Assembly (NCBI GenBank): GCA_963556495.2
Contig: OY747700.1
Location: 8,830,020-8,894,019, forward strand
From: Valencia hispanica
Lineage: Eukaryota > Chordata > Actinopteri > Cyprinodontiformes > Valenciidae
DNA length: 64,000 nt
Direction of reading: 5' to 3'
Part shown: piece after piece, positions 44,818-56,016 of the stretch
How the letters are laid out: each line of letters opens with the position of its first letter
Position numbering within the stretch: the first letter of the stretch is position 1
Notes under the pieces: model-generated
Databases searched by the model: none
What the model saw: the letters and a program-made list of their open reading frames with translations, nothing else
What the model was told of the DNA's origin: nothing
Position numbers and translations under genes: made by a program

Positions 44818-45283
44818 GTTTTAAGGCTATTTCACGATAACTTGAAATCCATTCACAGGTGAAAAACATATAAGACACCTGCCGAACGTTCCCTGGACTG
44901 GATGTCTTAGGAAGAGCTTAAAAATTGCGCAAAAAAATGTTTTTTTCTTAAGTTGGTAAAAAAATTAAGTTTATGACAAGGCAATTAGGAAAAGATTGAT
45001 CAAGAATGACTTCCTGAAAGGGGTAAAGAGAAAGAAAGCTTGTTCTCCCTAAAAAGAACGTGGCAGGACAGCTTAGGTTTGCAAACATGCATCTGAATGA
45101 ATCACCAGATTTCTGAAACAAGATGATGCTTGCAAAGCAGCCAATCTAGGAGCGCCATTCATTTTCCTTGCCGCTGATTGGCTGTTCATCCAAGAGTGAA
45201 AATAAGGAAAACTATGAATGTTAGCTTCTGCGGTAGTGCCAAGACGGTTTCCACTATAATATTAATGCATAGTAAGATATAAG

Positions 45284-47036
45284 TATGGAGGAATGATCCT
45301 GCCAAAATTAGAAAATAAATAAATATGGAAAAACAATTGGAAATAAGTAAATAAATGTGTGCACAATGTTGAAACAGCGGGTAAGATGGTAAGATAAATT
45401 TAATGCATGGTTTAGGCTAGTGGTAGAAACACCCACCTCATTACCATATATACTTGAGGGAAAAAAAAAGTGTTTGGAAAAGTAAAACAAAGGCATTAGT
45501 AAAAAATATGGGGATAAATAAATAAATGTGGAAATAAAAGAAAAATAGAAAATAAATGTGGAAATGCATTACTGTTCAAAGGTTTTAGGCAGGTGTGAAA
45601 AAAATCCTGTAAAAGAATGCTATCAAAAATGGAAGTGTTCATCGTTTATTTTCATCAGTCAACAAAAAGTAGTGAATGAACAAAAGAGAAATCTAAATCA
45701 AATCAACATTTGGTGTTACCACCCTTTGCCTTCAAAACAGCATCAGTTCTTCTAGGTTCATTTGCACACATTTTTTTTAAAGGAACTTGGCTGGTAGGTT
45801 GTTCCAAACATCTTGGAGAACTAACCACAGATCTTCTGTGGATGTAGACTTCCTCACATCCTTCTGTTTCTTCATGTAATCCCAGACACACTCCATGATG
45901 CTGAGATCAGGGCTCTATGGGGGTCGTACCATCACTTCCAGGACTTCTTGTTCTTCTTTACGCTGACGATAGTTCTTAATGACTTTGGCTGGATGTTTGG
46001 GTCGTTGTCCTGCTGCAGAATAAATTTGGGGCCAATCATACGCCTCCCTGATGGTGTTGTTACAGCCAAATATTTTACATTTTGACTCATCAGTCCAGAG
46101 CACCTGCTGCCGTTGTTCTGCCCCCCAGTTCCTATGTTTCCGTACATACTTGAGTTGCTTGGCCTTGTTTCGGAGGTATGACTTTTTGGCTGCGCCCGAC
46201 TTCTCCTGACAGTATATGGGGTTACCTGGCTCCCACTGGTTTCTGCCAGTTCTGAGCTGACGGCACTGATGGACATCTTCCAATGTTGTAATAAGCTTGT
46301 ATTAAGTCAAGTTTCCTTGGGCGACCACTGCGTCTACGATCCTCAATGTAGCCCGTTTCTTTGTGCTTCTTCAAAAGAGTTTGAACAGCACATCATGAAA
46401 CCCCAGTCTGCTTTGAAATCTTTGTCTAAGAAAGACCTTGCTAATGCAGTATAACTATCTTGTGTCTTGTTCCTGAGCTCAATCTCGCCATGAGATTAAA
46501 CTATCTTCCACAACCTCACCTTGGTAGCAGAGTCTGGCTGTTCCTCACCCAGTTTTAAGCCTCCTACACAGCTGTTTCAGTTTCAGTTAATGACTGTGTT
46601 TCAACCTATGTGTAACATTGATGATCATTAGCACCTGTTTGGTATAATTTTTGATCATACTCCTGACTATAATCCTACAAAATCCCTGACTTTGTGCAAG
46701 TGTACCTATAACAATTGATACTGGTTTGAAGGCAAAAGGTAATAGCACCACATATTGATTTGATTTTTCAATTGTTTGGCCACTTTGCATTTTGTAAATT
46801 GATAAAAATAAATCATTTATATTTCTGAAAGCATTCTTTGTTTACAAAAATTCTTCACAGCTGCCCAAAACTTTTGCAAATTACTATACTATACATCATT
46901 TTCTACATATATTTATTTACTTCCTATTTTATTTGTACATTTATATACTTATTTACATATTAATTACTTATTTCCAATTGTATTTCCAAATGCATTTATT
47001 TATGTATTTATTTGGCAGGATAGTCCTCCATATGTC
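45284..47036. mobile_element. inverted-repeat element carrying a nested Tc1
   Basis: Ends TATGGAGGAATGATCCTGCC (45284) and GGCAGGATAGTCCTCCATA (47017-47035) are inverted repeats. Both flanks are very rich in AAATAAATA words (45300-45560 and 46900-47010). Without the Tc1 it would be about 440 bp. The target duplication is unclear, so the superfamily is not assigned. Confidence 0.68.
45572..46884 (-). mobile_element. degraded Tc1-type transposon
   Basis: TA at 45570-45571 and 46885-46886. The ends share a TTTTGGGCAGCTGTGAA versus TTTTAGGCAGGTGTGAA core. Minus-strand pieces of transposase, in different frames, are KYVRKHRNWGAEQRQQVLWT followed by DESKCKIFG (first Asp), PKFILQQDNDPN (second Asp), VWDYMKKQKD and NEPRRTDAVLKAKGGNTKC (the usual end). 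A different Tc1 family from 9947. Frameshifts and stops throughout. Confidence 0.82.
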
Positions 47037-47150
47037 TGCGGTTTTAAGTAATAAAAAAAGGCAATTAGAAGCGTTTTTAGAGCGGGTGCCAAGTATTTTC
47101 AGCCATTTGCTGGCAACTGTGGTCCTTAACCCCTGTGAATACCGGGTGTC

Positions 47151-48480
47151 TAATATTAATCCATATTCAGGGCTGATCCAGCAGTTTAGCCTCATTTAAA
47201 AACATTACCACAGATAAGGCAGTAAAAACTGTCTTTCAAAACGAAAAACTTCCACATGGATATAAAACGCTAATGTAGCAACAGATGCATATCAGACTGG
47301 GAAAATCAATAGTTCCTTACAAGAGCAAAGTGTTATCTGCTAGGGTAGCACAGTTTTGGGGACATTGATGTAATAACAGCCCTGACATTAATCCCCCTAA
47401 GCACTTTGCATATCCTAGCCAGTTTCCTCAGTGAGAACACACAAGAAAGGCTCAAGGAAAACAAATCTAACAGTTTGATCTTGTAGCTTTATTATGGCAC
47501 CATGCTGGCAGGCCAGACAGGCTCAAAAACAGCCAAAAGAACAGATTTAACAGAAAGAGAAGCAGCTTTTCAAATGCTGAATAAAGCTTCTTGCTTCCTG
47601 TTAAAACAACAAAGGCTTGTTTAGTGTTGTACTATTGCTTTTACTCTTCTTCTGTCTTTCTACATTAAATTTGAACTATACTAAAACATCTGAGACAATT
47701 AATTCCGAACTTCCAAATTTAACAGAGCATAACACTTATTTCCTCAATGCATAAATAGGAAGAAAAAAAAGGGTTCGGGGATCCTGAATACCTTTTTTGA
47801 CTCTGAGGTGCGATCAGCCATCTTCTATATGGTGTAGCTTGGTGAAGCAGCAGCTTATCTAAAGCTGAGAGGAAGCGTTTAGATAAGCTCATCAGGAATG
47901 CTAGCTCTGCCATTAGATGCCCCCCCTCCAGCCAGTGCAGGTGGTGGGAGACAGAAGGACTCTGATTAAAATAACATCCCTGTCAGATAGTGTATACAGG
48001 ACAGGGTATATGCAGGGATATTCTAAAGTAAAATGAAAACTTTATCAGAATGCACTGATAAATTATTAAACTATTAATATGACACTGTTTAGTTATTAAC
48101 TTATTTTGCACTGACAAAATCAGGAAACAAAGCCTGGAAAGTTCAATTTATTCCCTCGTTAGAACTCAGCGAGTGGTGGTTAACCGCTGTGTGTAAACAC
48201 TAAATCACCTGGTGATGTTTGTAAATGAGAAGTGGTTCTCAAACAGTTTACCTGGATAAACAATGGTTAAGTAAACTAAAAAATAAAAACCTCAGCCCGC
48301 TCCGTTGGTGTGCCTGTTAGCGCCACTCAGAGGTCGGATGCAGCATTGCTGTGGAGGTGGTCGGGTTGGGGAGTGGTGTACTGACAGGTTTGGCAGGTGT
48401 CACAGTTGCTCCCGCTGTAGCAGCTTTAGAACAAAAACTGGCGATTGATCGCTGCAGATGTTCACAGTGGTGGTTTTGTG
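47151..48480. other. no recognised gene or element
   Basis: Intronic sequence with nothing I can assign. 48285-48425 is more GC-rich. Confidence 0.45.
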
Positions 48481-48487
48481 TGTCCAA

Positions 48488-49826
48488 CGTCACATAAAGG
48501 CAATAACAAGGTCAGCCTTCTGTCACCTGGAGAACATTTCTAGGATTAAAGGACTGATGTCGCAACAGGAACTTGAAAAACTCATCCATACGTTTATCTT
48601 TAGCCTGAGTGATTACTGCAACAGCATCCTCACAGGTCTGTCTAAAAAGTCAATTAGACAGCAGCAGCTGATCCAGAACGTTGCTGCTCGTGTTCCTCAC
48701 TAGAACCAGGAAAGTAGAGCACATCACCCCAGTTCTAAAGTCCTTACACTGGCTCCCTGTAGCTCAGAGAATAGACTTCTAAATACTTTTACTAGTTTAT
48801 AAATCATTGAATGGCTTAGCGACAAAGTATGTTGAAGATCCGTTACAATACCAACCCCCCAGACCACTCAGATCCTCTAATTCCAGTCTACTCAACATCC
48901 CTAGAATTTGAATCAAACATGGAGAAGCAGCTTTCAGTTTCTATGCTCCTCTAATCTGGAACAAACTTCCAGACAACTGCAAAGCTGCTGAAACACTGTT
49001 CTTTTAAGGCAAGGCAATTTTATTTGTATAGCACACTTTCAACAGCAGGGTAATTCAAGGTGCTTTACATGATTTGGTGATTTAAAAAACAAAAACAAAA
49101 AACAATGGAAATTAAAAGTAAAAGAAACACACATTACACATGATACACAATAAAGTAAGAGAAAGATCAAAAAAGCAAGAGAGCATGAACACATTTCATA
49201 CATATGACATCAAGCATTTACCCGAAGGCAATTCTAAACAGATGGATTTTTAGTCTAGATTTAAAGCAGTTCAGAGTTTCAGCAGCTCTACACTCCTCAG
49301 GAAGTCTGTTCCAGATAAGGGGAGCATAGAAACTGAAAGCTGCTTCTCCATGTTTAGTTCTGAGTCTAGGGATGTTTAGGAGGCTAGAGTTGGAGGACCT
49401 GAGTGGTCTTGGTGGTTGGTACCATGACAACAGGTCTTCAACATATTTTGGTGCTAAGCCATGTAATGATTTACAAACTAGTAGGAGTATTTTGAAGTCT
49501 ATTCTCTGAGCTACAGGGAGCCAGTGTAAGGACTTTAGAACTGGGGTGATGTGCTCTACTTTCCTGGTCGCTAGTGAGGACGCGAGCAGCTGATCCAGAA
49601 AGCTGCTGCTTTAAATCACAACTAAAAATGTATCTGTTTAGAGCTGCCTTTGAGTAATGTTTTAATGTATCATATGTTTTGTGTGTGCTTCATGGTTTAT
49701 TGCTGTTTTTACTTTACATGCTTTGTCTGTGTTTTACTGCTATTTTTATTTTACCACTTAATCATGTAAAGCACCTTGAATCACCTTGTTGTTGAAAGTG
49801 TGCTATACAAATAAAATTGTCTTGCG
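48488..49826 (+). mobile_element. LINE family B copy, split by a second LINE B copy
   Basis: Plus-strand pieces are 48488-49012 ([58 protein letters not shown]-like codons) and 49603-49826 (CTTTAAATCACAACTAAAAA to AAGCACCTTGAATCACCTTG and AATAAAATTGTCTTGCGG). The join restores the order seen at 54150-54200. Stops and indels throughout. Confidence 0.85.
49013..49602 (-). mobile_element. LINE family B copy inserted in its relative
   Basis: The minus-strand copy starts at a broken thumb region near 49602 and ends with the family tail GGCAAGGCAATTTTATTTGT at 49013. A 70-codon frame (49218-49430) reads SWYQPPRPLRSSNSSLLNIP, RLRTKHGEAAFSFYAPLIWN and RLPEECRAAETLNCFKSRLK. It is flanked by CTTTTAA and CTTTAAA, a plausible target duplication. 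Confidence 0.85.
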
Positions 49827-52244
49827 GCTAGCTCCATTCATGTGCGATTCGATTGTGTTGATGCCCATTGAGGCAGCACTAATCTTTTTACAAGTCGCAC
49901 AGTAAGCCTTCCTGTTCCTGGTGAGAGGCTTCAGCCACTATTCAAAATCCTTAACTAGTCAAGAATCAGCCAGTTTAAAAACTTTGTGGTAGTACTACAT
50001 CGCTTCGTTGCACTATGAATTTGAGGGATAAGTCACATCCGTGAAAGCACATCTGTAGAGATCCTACGTATAGTCACGTGGTACGGAAACCCGTGCAAAC
50101 AGCAGGCATAAAAGAAAGAACATTTGTTTTAATTTATTAGCTAACGTGGATCTACTTTTGATAGACAAACTGATGTTAAAAAGAAACATGTCAATACAAA
50201 CCAAATTTTAGACTTTAAGAAAATCGATTTAAGACTAATACTTTTTAAGGGTCTCAGTTTTCCTTAAATCAATTGATCAACTTTTAATATTTTTCAAGAT
50301 CCCACAGAAAGGCCTGTCTTAACAGTGGTTAGACTATATAAGCATTACGGCTCCCAACAAATTCAAAGTGTTTACATCCTTGTCATCCTGTCATTTGCAC
50401 GGTTTCTTTCACTTCTTGTGAGTAGTGTGTTTTATTTATGTACAAATACACATTTTTTAGATCTTACTCAGTTGCATATTTCTTTGAATTGGAGTAGGCC
50501 ATTTTTTATTAACCGCAGAGCATTTGTAAATTTGCCCTTACTGTTCATTATTTTTAGCTATGTTTTTGTATTTATATTTTTGTGTGAATCTACATGTTTC
50601 GACTTGCTTTTCGCTTTACTGCTGGCACGCCTGAACTTCCCCAAAGACGAACAATAATGTTATTTCTATTCTATTCACTGCTTTGGGTTAAATTCACCAC
50701 CATCCTGGTTGGATTCATCAAGAGGAGATCAAGCATTGAAACTATTGTGAAGTAGCCCAAATGTGCTTGAAATTAGAGGATGTGGTGAGTTGTTCTTGTG
50801 TCGGGGTCTGTGTGGGAACAAGTTTTTCATGAATACTAATTTTGACTGTGGGAGTTCTTTCACTCGGCGGCTGAAAATGACAGGTGCACGAAAAGGGAAG
50901 TGAGGAGTGTTTGAAGCGTTCCTTGATGCTTCTATTCATGAACCAATGTATGAGGGCTCCAAAATGGCCTCTTTAAATTCATTCACTTACTTGCATGCAG
51001 TTAAATTGTAATTAGAAATTCTGGTTTGATGTGGAAGATCTCAGCTCTATGAGGATCTACAGGTCAAAGGTATGAATGATGAACGACTGACCTCCAGACA
51101 GCAAAGCATTTATACTTTGTGTCAAACTAAACTCATCCTCAGTCGTTTTTCTTTTATATAATAAAGCTCCACCTACCAGCAGACATACGGATCAACAAAT
51201 CTTTTCTTCTGATTATTATTGTATCTCGGCTGGGATCAAATGAACACAGACTCCAGGCGTGTTTGTTGCCATGGCAACCACAGATCAACCTATCAGCAGG
51301 CGTCACTTCCAGCTGTACCAAAACAATGTTCGCCAATTGACCACAATATGGTCAGCGGGATAACTGGGCCACTTCCTGGTGACTCGTCTCTCATGAAAGG
51401 CTCCAAAAACCAGGAAAACTTAAAATTCTTGTTTATGCTGTATTATTGTAAGACTGACATCCCAAATTCACTCAGCTGGAACAGTATAACTATAGATCTT
51501 GAGTAGAAACATGTCTTATTGTGATTCATTTTTTTATCTTACATAAAAATCAATAAAAATCATTTATTTTGGACACGAAAATGCTTTTTATATTAACTAG
51601 CTTTCTATATTTTTATTTCTTTAACAAATGTTTGCATCGTGTATGCTAAATTAAGACTGAAAAAAAATGCTCATTAATGGGAAAGGCTGGTGTAGGGATT
51701 CAGTTTAAGTGGAGAAGACTCAATATCTTCCAATGCATGAGTAAAAAAAAAAAAAAAAAACACGCAAACATATGCAACGCAATATACAACGACTGCAAGA
51801 TTTCTTTGTTTTAAATATTAGTAACTTTTGGACTCGGTTGCAGTCAGTAATGGGATCCTGTCTTTAACAGATTTTCTGTTTTGACCTTAAACTGCTAAAA
51901 AAAGAGGAGTGGGTAATTAACTTTCCCAAACACCCACATGAGTATCTATGATTATTGTTGATGGCTGGATGGATCATTGGCTGAACTCCTTAATTCTGCT
52001 AATATTTTTCATAATAAACTCTAAACAGCCTTTTTATGCACTGCAAGTCATAGTAGCTGATCAATAAAGTGCAACATGCTATAACGACAACTGAGATGTT
52101 ACATTATCTAACTATAAATAATTATCGTTGAAATAAACAACTGTCAAAAAAGGACAAATGTTCTTGTATCTCACTGTAAGTCTGAAAACCAATTTCTTAG
52201 AGAAGCAGTGAGTTTTCCCACAAAAAGACACAGTTTACATTTGA
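49827..52244. other. no recognised gene or transposon
   Basis: Intronic sequence. Open frames at 50325-50657 and 51219-51506 have no family likeness. A run of 18 A lies at about 51743-51760. An X-box-like palindrome at 51265 is listed separately. Confidence 0.45.
51265..51278. promoter_or_regulatory. perfect palindromic X-box (RFX site)
   Basis: GTTGCCATGGCAAC is a perfect 14-bp palindrome identical to the strong RFX consensus. It lies in the large TYW1 intron in sequence with no obvious repeat. RFX factors act in cilia genes and other programmes, but nothing here shows what it would control. Confidence 0.5.
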
Positions 52245-52428
52245 CATCAGTGAATAATGTGTACTATTTTAAGAGTGGTTGTGCGCTCTGAGTCCTGCAC
52301 ATGAACATCCCGTATGTGTTCAGGTAGAAAACAGCTGTATTCATTCGGTACACAAGCGTACCAAACCGACAGGGCCGTACCAAAATAATGCGAATACATG
52401 TTCACTGTTACACCCCTTCTAAGCACAA
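52245..52428 (+). mobile_element. hAT-type element, right-end fragment
   Basis: GCGCTCTGAGTCCTGCACAT, GTTCAGGTAGAAAACAGCTG, CAAACCGACAGGGCCGTACC and an end GTTACACCCCTT match the right part of the 21041 and 60414 elements. Confidence 0.7.
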
Positions 52429-53277
52429 ATGCTTAGGGCACCCAAATGTCTCCTCATAAGAGGACCTTATTCAACTAAAAATTCTCAAAAATTCTCTACT
52501 TCTTCATCTTATTTTAGATGAACAGAGTTAACACTACTGTTTAAAGGAATCCTTTTTTGAAGCTGGACAGATCTAACAGGTTAAACATTGGGTCATTTCT
52601 CATGTCTGTCGCTTTTGCATTGATCATTATTTTCACGTTTTTTATTTGTTCAGAGCAGATTAGTGTTGCTTCTGTGACAAAACAATTTGATGTAAAATGA
52701 TGCTTTGCAAAGTTTTGTGGTCTAAAACAAGGAAATAATTCTGGAGGTTTTTCCTTCATCTCTCCCTCTCAGCCGCTAATGAGTGGCGTGAACATGACAG
52801 CAGTAGCCTTTCAATATAAAGTTAGGCAAATTCAAAGTTAATATTTAATGTTATATTTCCTATTTGCTTTCACATCTACAGGCCTGGATGTGGTCCAGGA
52901 ACTGAAAAATGTTCAAGTTTGCTCTAGAATTAACTAGTATGTTGGATAAAAGTATAGCAACACTGATTGAAACCAAAGTTTAGTTAAGATAAACACATAT
53001 TTTCAGCTTTTTTCAGGTTAATTTTCAGTCAAAGTACAGTTCATGTGTGTCCCTGTTTCCCCAAGGCTACTTCAACACTTTGACATCTTTGTTATATCAA
53101 AGCATACTGAATAAGGTTTGGAGAGCTTGTCCAACTGTCTACGTCTCTGTATAAACAAGCCTGTCTGACTACAGTGGTTTGTTTAATGCAGATATAAAAG
53201 ATAAGCATACAGAATTAGAAATGCTCAATAAAAGTGTAAGAATACATAGATATTTTATGGGCATTGCTGAGTCTTAC
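52429..53277. other. no recognised gene or element
   Basis: Intronic sequence downstream of the second visible TYW1 exon. Confidence 0.5.
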
Positions 53278-53388
53278 CTTAACCTCAATAAAGTCAGGTT
53301 GTCCCAGAGCAATGAGCTCCGAGTAGGCCTGCAGCTCCTCCACATTCCAGGCTTTCACCAGCGTCAGTCTGTAAACAGTCCTCTGTCT
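53278..53388 (-). CDS. TYW1: TYW1 internal exon, end of radical-SAM domain
   Basis: A 111-nt exon of 37 codons reading RQRTVYRLTLVKAWN, then VEELQAYSELIALGQPDFIE and VK. It follows the GEK end of the upstream exon in phase 0. TVYRLTLVKAWN and PDFIEVK are conserved in TYW1 proteins and belong to the last strands of the radical-SAM fold. The acceptor AG is at 53389-53390. The donor GTAAGAC starts at 53277. The exon is too short to stand out as an open reading frame; I found it by translating the expected gap between the two neighbouring exons. It is isolated in repeat-poor sequence between a hAT remnant (52.2-52.4 kb) and LINE fragments (from 53.95 kb). Confidence 0.92.
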
Positions 53389-53951
53389 CTGGATGATGGA
53401 GATGAGATGCAGAGTTATTAAAAATGAATGGAAAATGTGCCTGAAAAAAAGTTAAAAGTGGAAATTAGCATTTTCAAAACCCTGAGATAATGACTATTGA
53501 CTGATTGGCAGATGAACAGTATCTGAACATCGTAACAAAGGAAGCACGATCCTTCAGATGAGTATCTACTGGATAGCAGCTTTTAATCTAGTAGCTCTTT
53601 TGAAATCACTTCAAAAGTTTTCTCTGGACCCCCGCCTGCACTTCAACAATGAAACAAATTTGGCAAACAAGAATAGGTGGTTAATGAAGATGTAGATTTG
53701 TTTTTTGTTTTTTAATCAGGTGAAAATATCACAGGTTTTTATTTTTTTTTCCAACGGAAACATTAGGTACAACACAAAGTATTTTAAAATCCCATTTGTG
53801 TGGTCACTTTAATTTCATATTAAACAGAAACATCTATCAAATGACTTTTACTCAAAAGCAGACTTTGGTGCACCCAGATTTATTTTTAATGAATGTATTA
53901 AACTTGGCTAAATAAACAGCAAGCGAAATAAATAGAGACCCAAGTCTTACC

Positions 53952-54395
53952 TAAAGTTTAGTTTATAAATCTGTGAACGGCTTAGCACCAAAGTATGTTG
54001 AAGATCTGTTATCACACCAACCCTGCTGACCACTCAGGTCCTCTAATTCCGGTCTATTCAACATTCCCAGAATCAGAACTAAACATGGAGAGGCAGCTTT
54101 CTATGCTCCTTTAATATGGAACACACTTCCGGACAAATGCAAAGCTGCTGAAACACTGAGTTCCTTTAAATCAAAGCTAAACACCCATCTGTTTAGACCT
54201 GCCTTTGATTAATTGATTATTAATAGCAGGGATGTCATAACAGCAGCATGTTTTAATGTTCTTTATGCCATCTTTTTGCCTAACACTAATGTAGTGTTTT
54301 ATTGTGGCTTTTATTTATTTACTTTTTACCAAAATCATGGAAAGCACATTGGATTTCTTTTTTGCTGAAAGTCTGCTACACAAATATGTACCTTG
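53952..54395 (+). repeat. LINE family B 3' end, diverged
   Basis: Matches family B from GTTTATAAATC.GTGAACGGCTTAG to the 3' end, where AAGCAC.TTGGATT and GCTACACAAATATGTACCTTG are altered forms of the family tail. More diverged than the other copies. Confidence 0.8.
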
Positions 54396-54622
54396 TCAAA
54401 CCTTCTTCTTACTGCTGGTAATAGACTCCACTTTTTGCTGATAAATCGAGCCCACATGAATCTGCTAAAACACTTTTTAAGCTTTGTATCTGCAAGGATT
54501 TACACATCAATTTTCATACAAAAAACACTCCTTGATTTAAGTTAAATACTACATGCTTAGTTGATTGTTGAGCAGCTAAAAAAAACTCAGTACAGTTTTT
54601 ATTTATTTAGTTGAGTTATTAG

Positions 54623-56016
54623 GCAAGGCAAGGCAAGGCAATTTTATTTGTATAGCACACTTTCAACAGCAGGGTAATTCAAGGTGCTTTACATGATTTG
54701 GTGATTTAAAAAACACAACAAACTGACATGGAATATAACATTGGAAATTAAAAGTAAAAGAAACACACATTACACATGATACACAATAAAGTAAGAGAAA
54801 GATCAAAAAAGCAAGAGAGCATGAACACATTTCATACATATGACATCAAGCAATTACTGGAAGGCAATTCTAAACAGATGGTTTTTAGTCCCGATTTAAA
54901 GCAGTTCAGAGTTTCAGCAGCTCTACACTCGTCAGGAAGTCTGTTCCAGATAAGGGGAGCATAAAAAGTGAAATCTGCTTCTCCATGTTTAGTTCTGAGT
55001 CTAGGGATGTTTAGTAGGCTAGAGTTGGAGGACCTGAGTGGTCTTGGTGGTTGGTACCATGACAACAGGTCTTCAACATATTTTGGTGCTAAGCCAAGTA
55101 ATGATTTATAGACTTAGAGACTTAGATTTAACTTTATTCATAATTTCATTTATGTATTCATAAACACCTGACTTTATTTATTTATTCTTTCATTTATAAA
55201 CTAGTAGGAGTATTTTGAAGTCTATTCTCTGAGCTACAGGGAGCCAGTGTAAGGACTTTAGAACTGGGGTGATGTGCTCTACTTTCCTGGTTCTAGTGAG
55301 GAACACGAGCAGCAGCGTTCTGGATCAGCTGCAGCTGTCTGATTGACTTTTTAGGCAGACCTGTGAAGATGCTGTTGCAGTAATCAATCCGACTAAAGAT
55401 AAACGCATGGATGAGTTTTTCCAGGTCCTGTTGCAACATCAGTCCTTTAATCCTAGAAATGTTCTTCAGGTGATAGAACGCTGACCTTGTTATTGCCTTT
55501 ATGTGACCCTGGAGGTTCAGGTCTGAGTCCATAACTACACCTAGATTTCGTGCCTGATCTGTAGTTTCTAGCTGTATTAATTCAAGCTGTGTGCTGACTC
55601 TTGATCGTTCCTCTTTGGGTCCAAAAATAATTACTTCAGTTTTGTTTCTATTCAGCTGGAGAAAGTTATGGCACATCCATCCATTTATTTGGTCGATGCA
55701 TTGATTTAGGGTTTGAATGGGTTCATAGTCACCTGGTGACATTGTAATGTAGAGCTGAGTATCATCTGCATAGTTATGGTAGCTAATCTTATTGGTTGCT
55801 ATAATCTTGCCTAGTGGGATCATGTAGATATTAAATAAGAGGGGCCCTAAGATGGAGCCCTGGGGCACCCCACATGTGATTTCTGTTCGTTCTGATGAAA
55901 AGTTTCCTATTGAAACATAGAAGTCCCTGTTCTTTAGGTGAGACTCAAACCAGCCAAGTACTGTACCAGAGATTCTGACCCGGCTCTCCAGTCGTTCCAA
56001 TAATATTTCATGATCA
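54623..56016 (-). mobile_element. LINE family B copy with intact catalytic core, 5'-truncated
   Basis: The tail has AGGCAAGGCAAGGCAAGGCA at 54622-54641. A 235-codon frame (55293-56000) has [60 protein letters not shown] and [20 protein letters not shown], so the ADD core lost from 39440-43990 is kept. The frame breaks after AARV. The thumb part (55065-54832) is out of phase and is interrupted by a small insertion. Truncated at the 5' end near 56016. Confidence 0.88.
55111..55191. other. 81-bp insertion with 7-bp duplication inside LINE B
   Basis: Relative to the other family B copies, 81 nt plus a repeated ATTTATA (55104-55110 and 55192-55198) is inserted. The insert begins GACTTAGAGACTTAGATTTA and is AT-rich. 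Duplication size and the ACTTTATT words suggest a tiny retroelement 3' end, but it is too short to assign. Confidence 0.6.

Larger units (their letters stand above)
45121..47150. repeat. dispersed repeat (same as 19550-20098), split by nested elements
   Basis: The left arm 45129-45280 (TTGCAAAGCAGCCAATCTAG, CGCTGATTGGCTGTTCATCC, AAGAGTGAAAATAAGGAAAA) and right arm 47037-47145 (GTTTTAAGTAATAAAAAAAG, CAACTGTGGTCCTTAACCCC, TGTGAATA) line up with the unbroken copy near 19840-20095. Confidence 0.65.

Noticed and set aside
50325..50657. A 110-codon hydrophobic open frame that looks like a membrane protein
   Set aside because: It comes from T-rich DNA, has no family likeness or splice context, and long T-rich frames of this kind are expected by chance.
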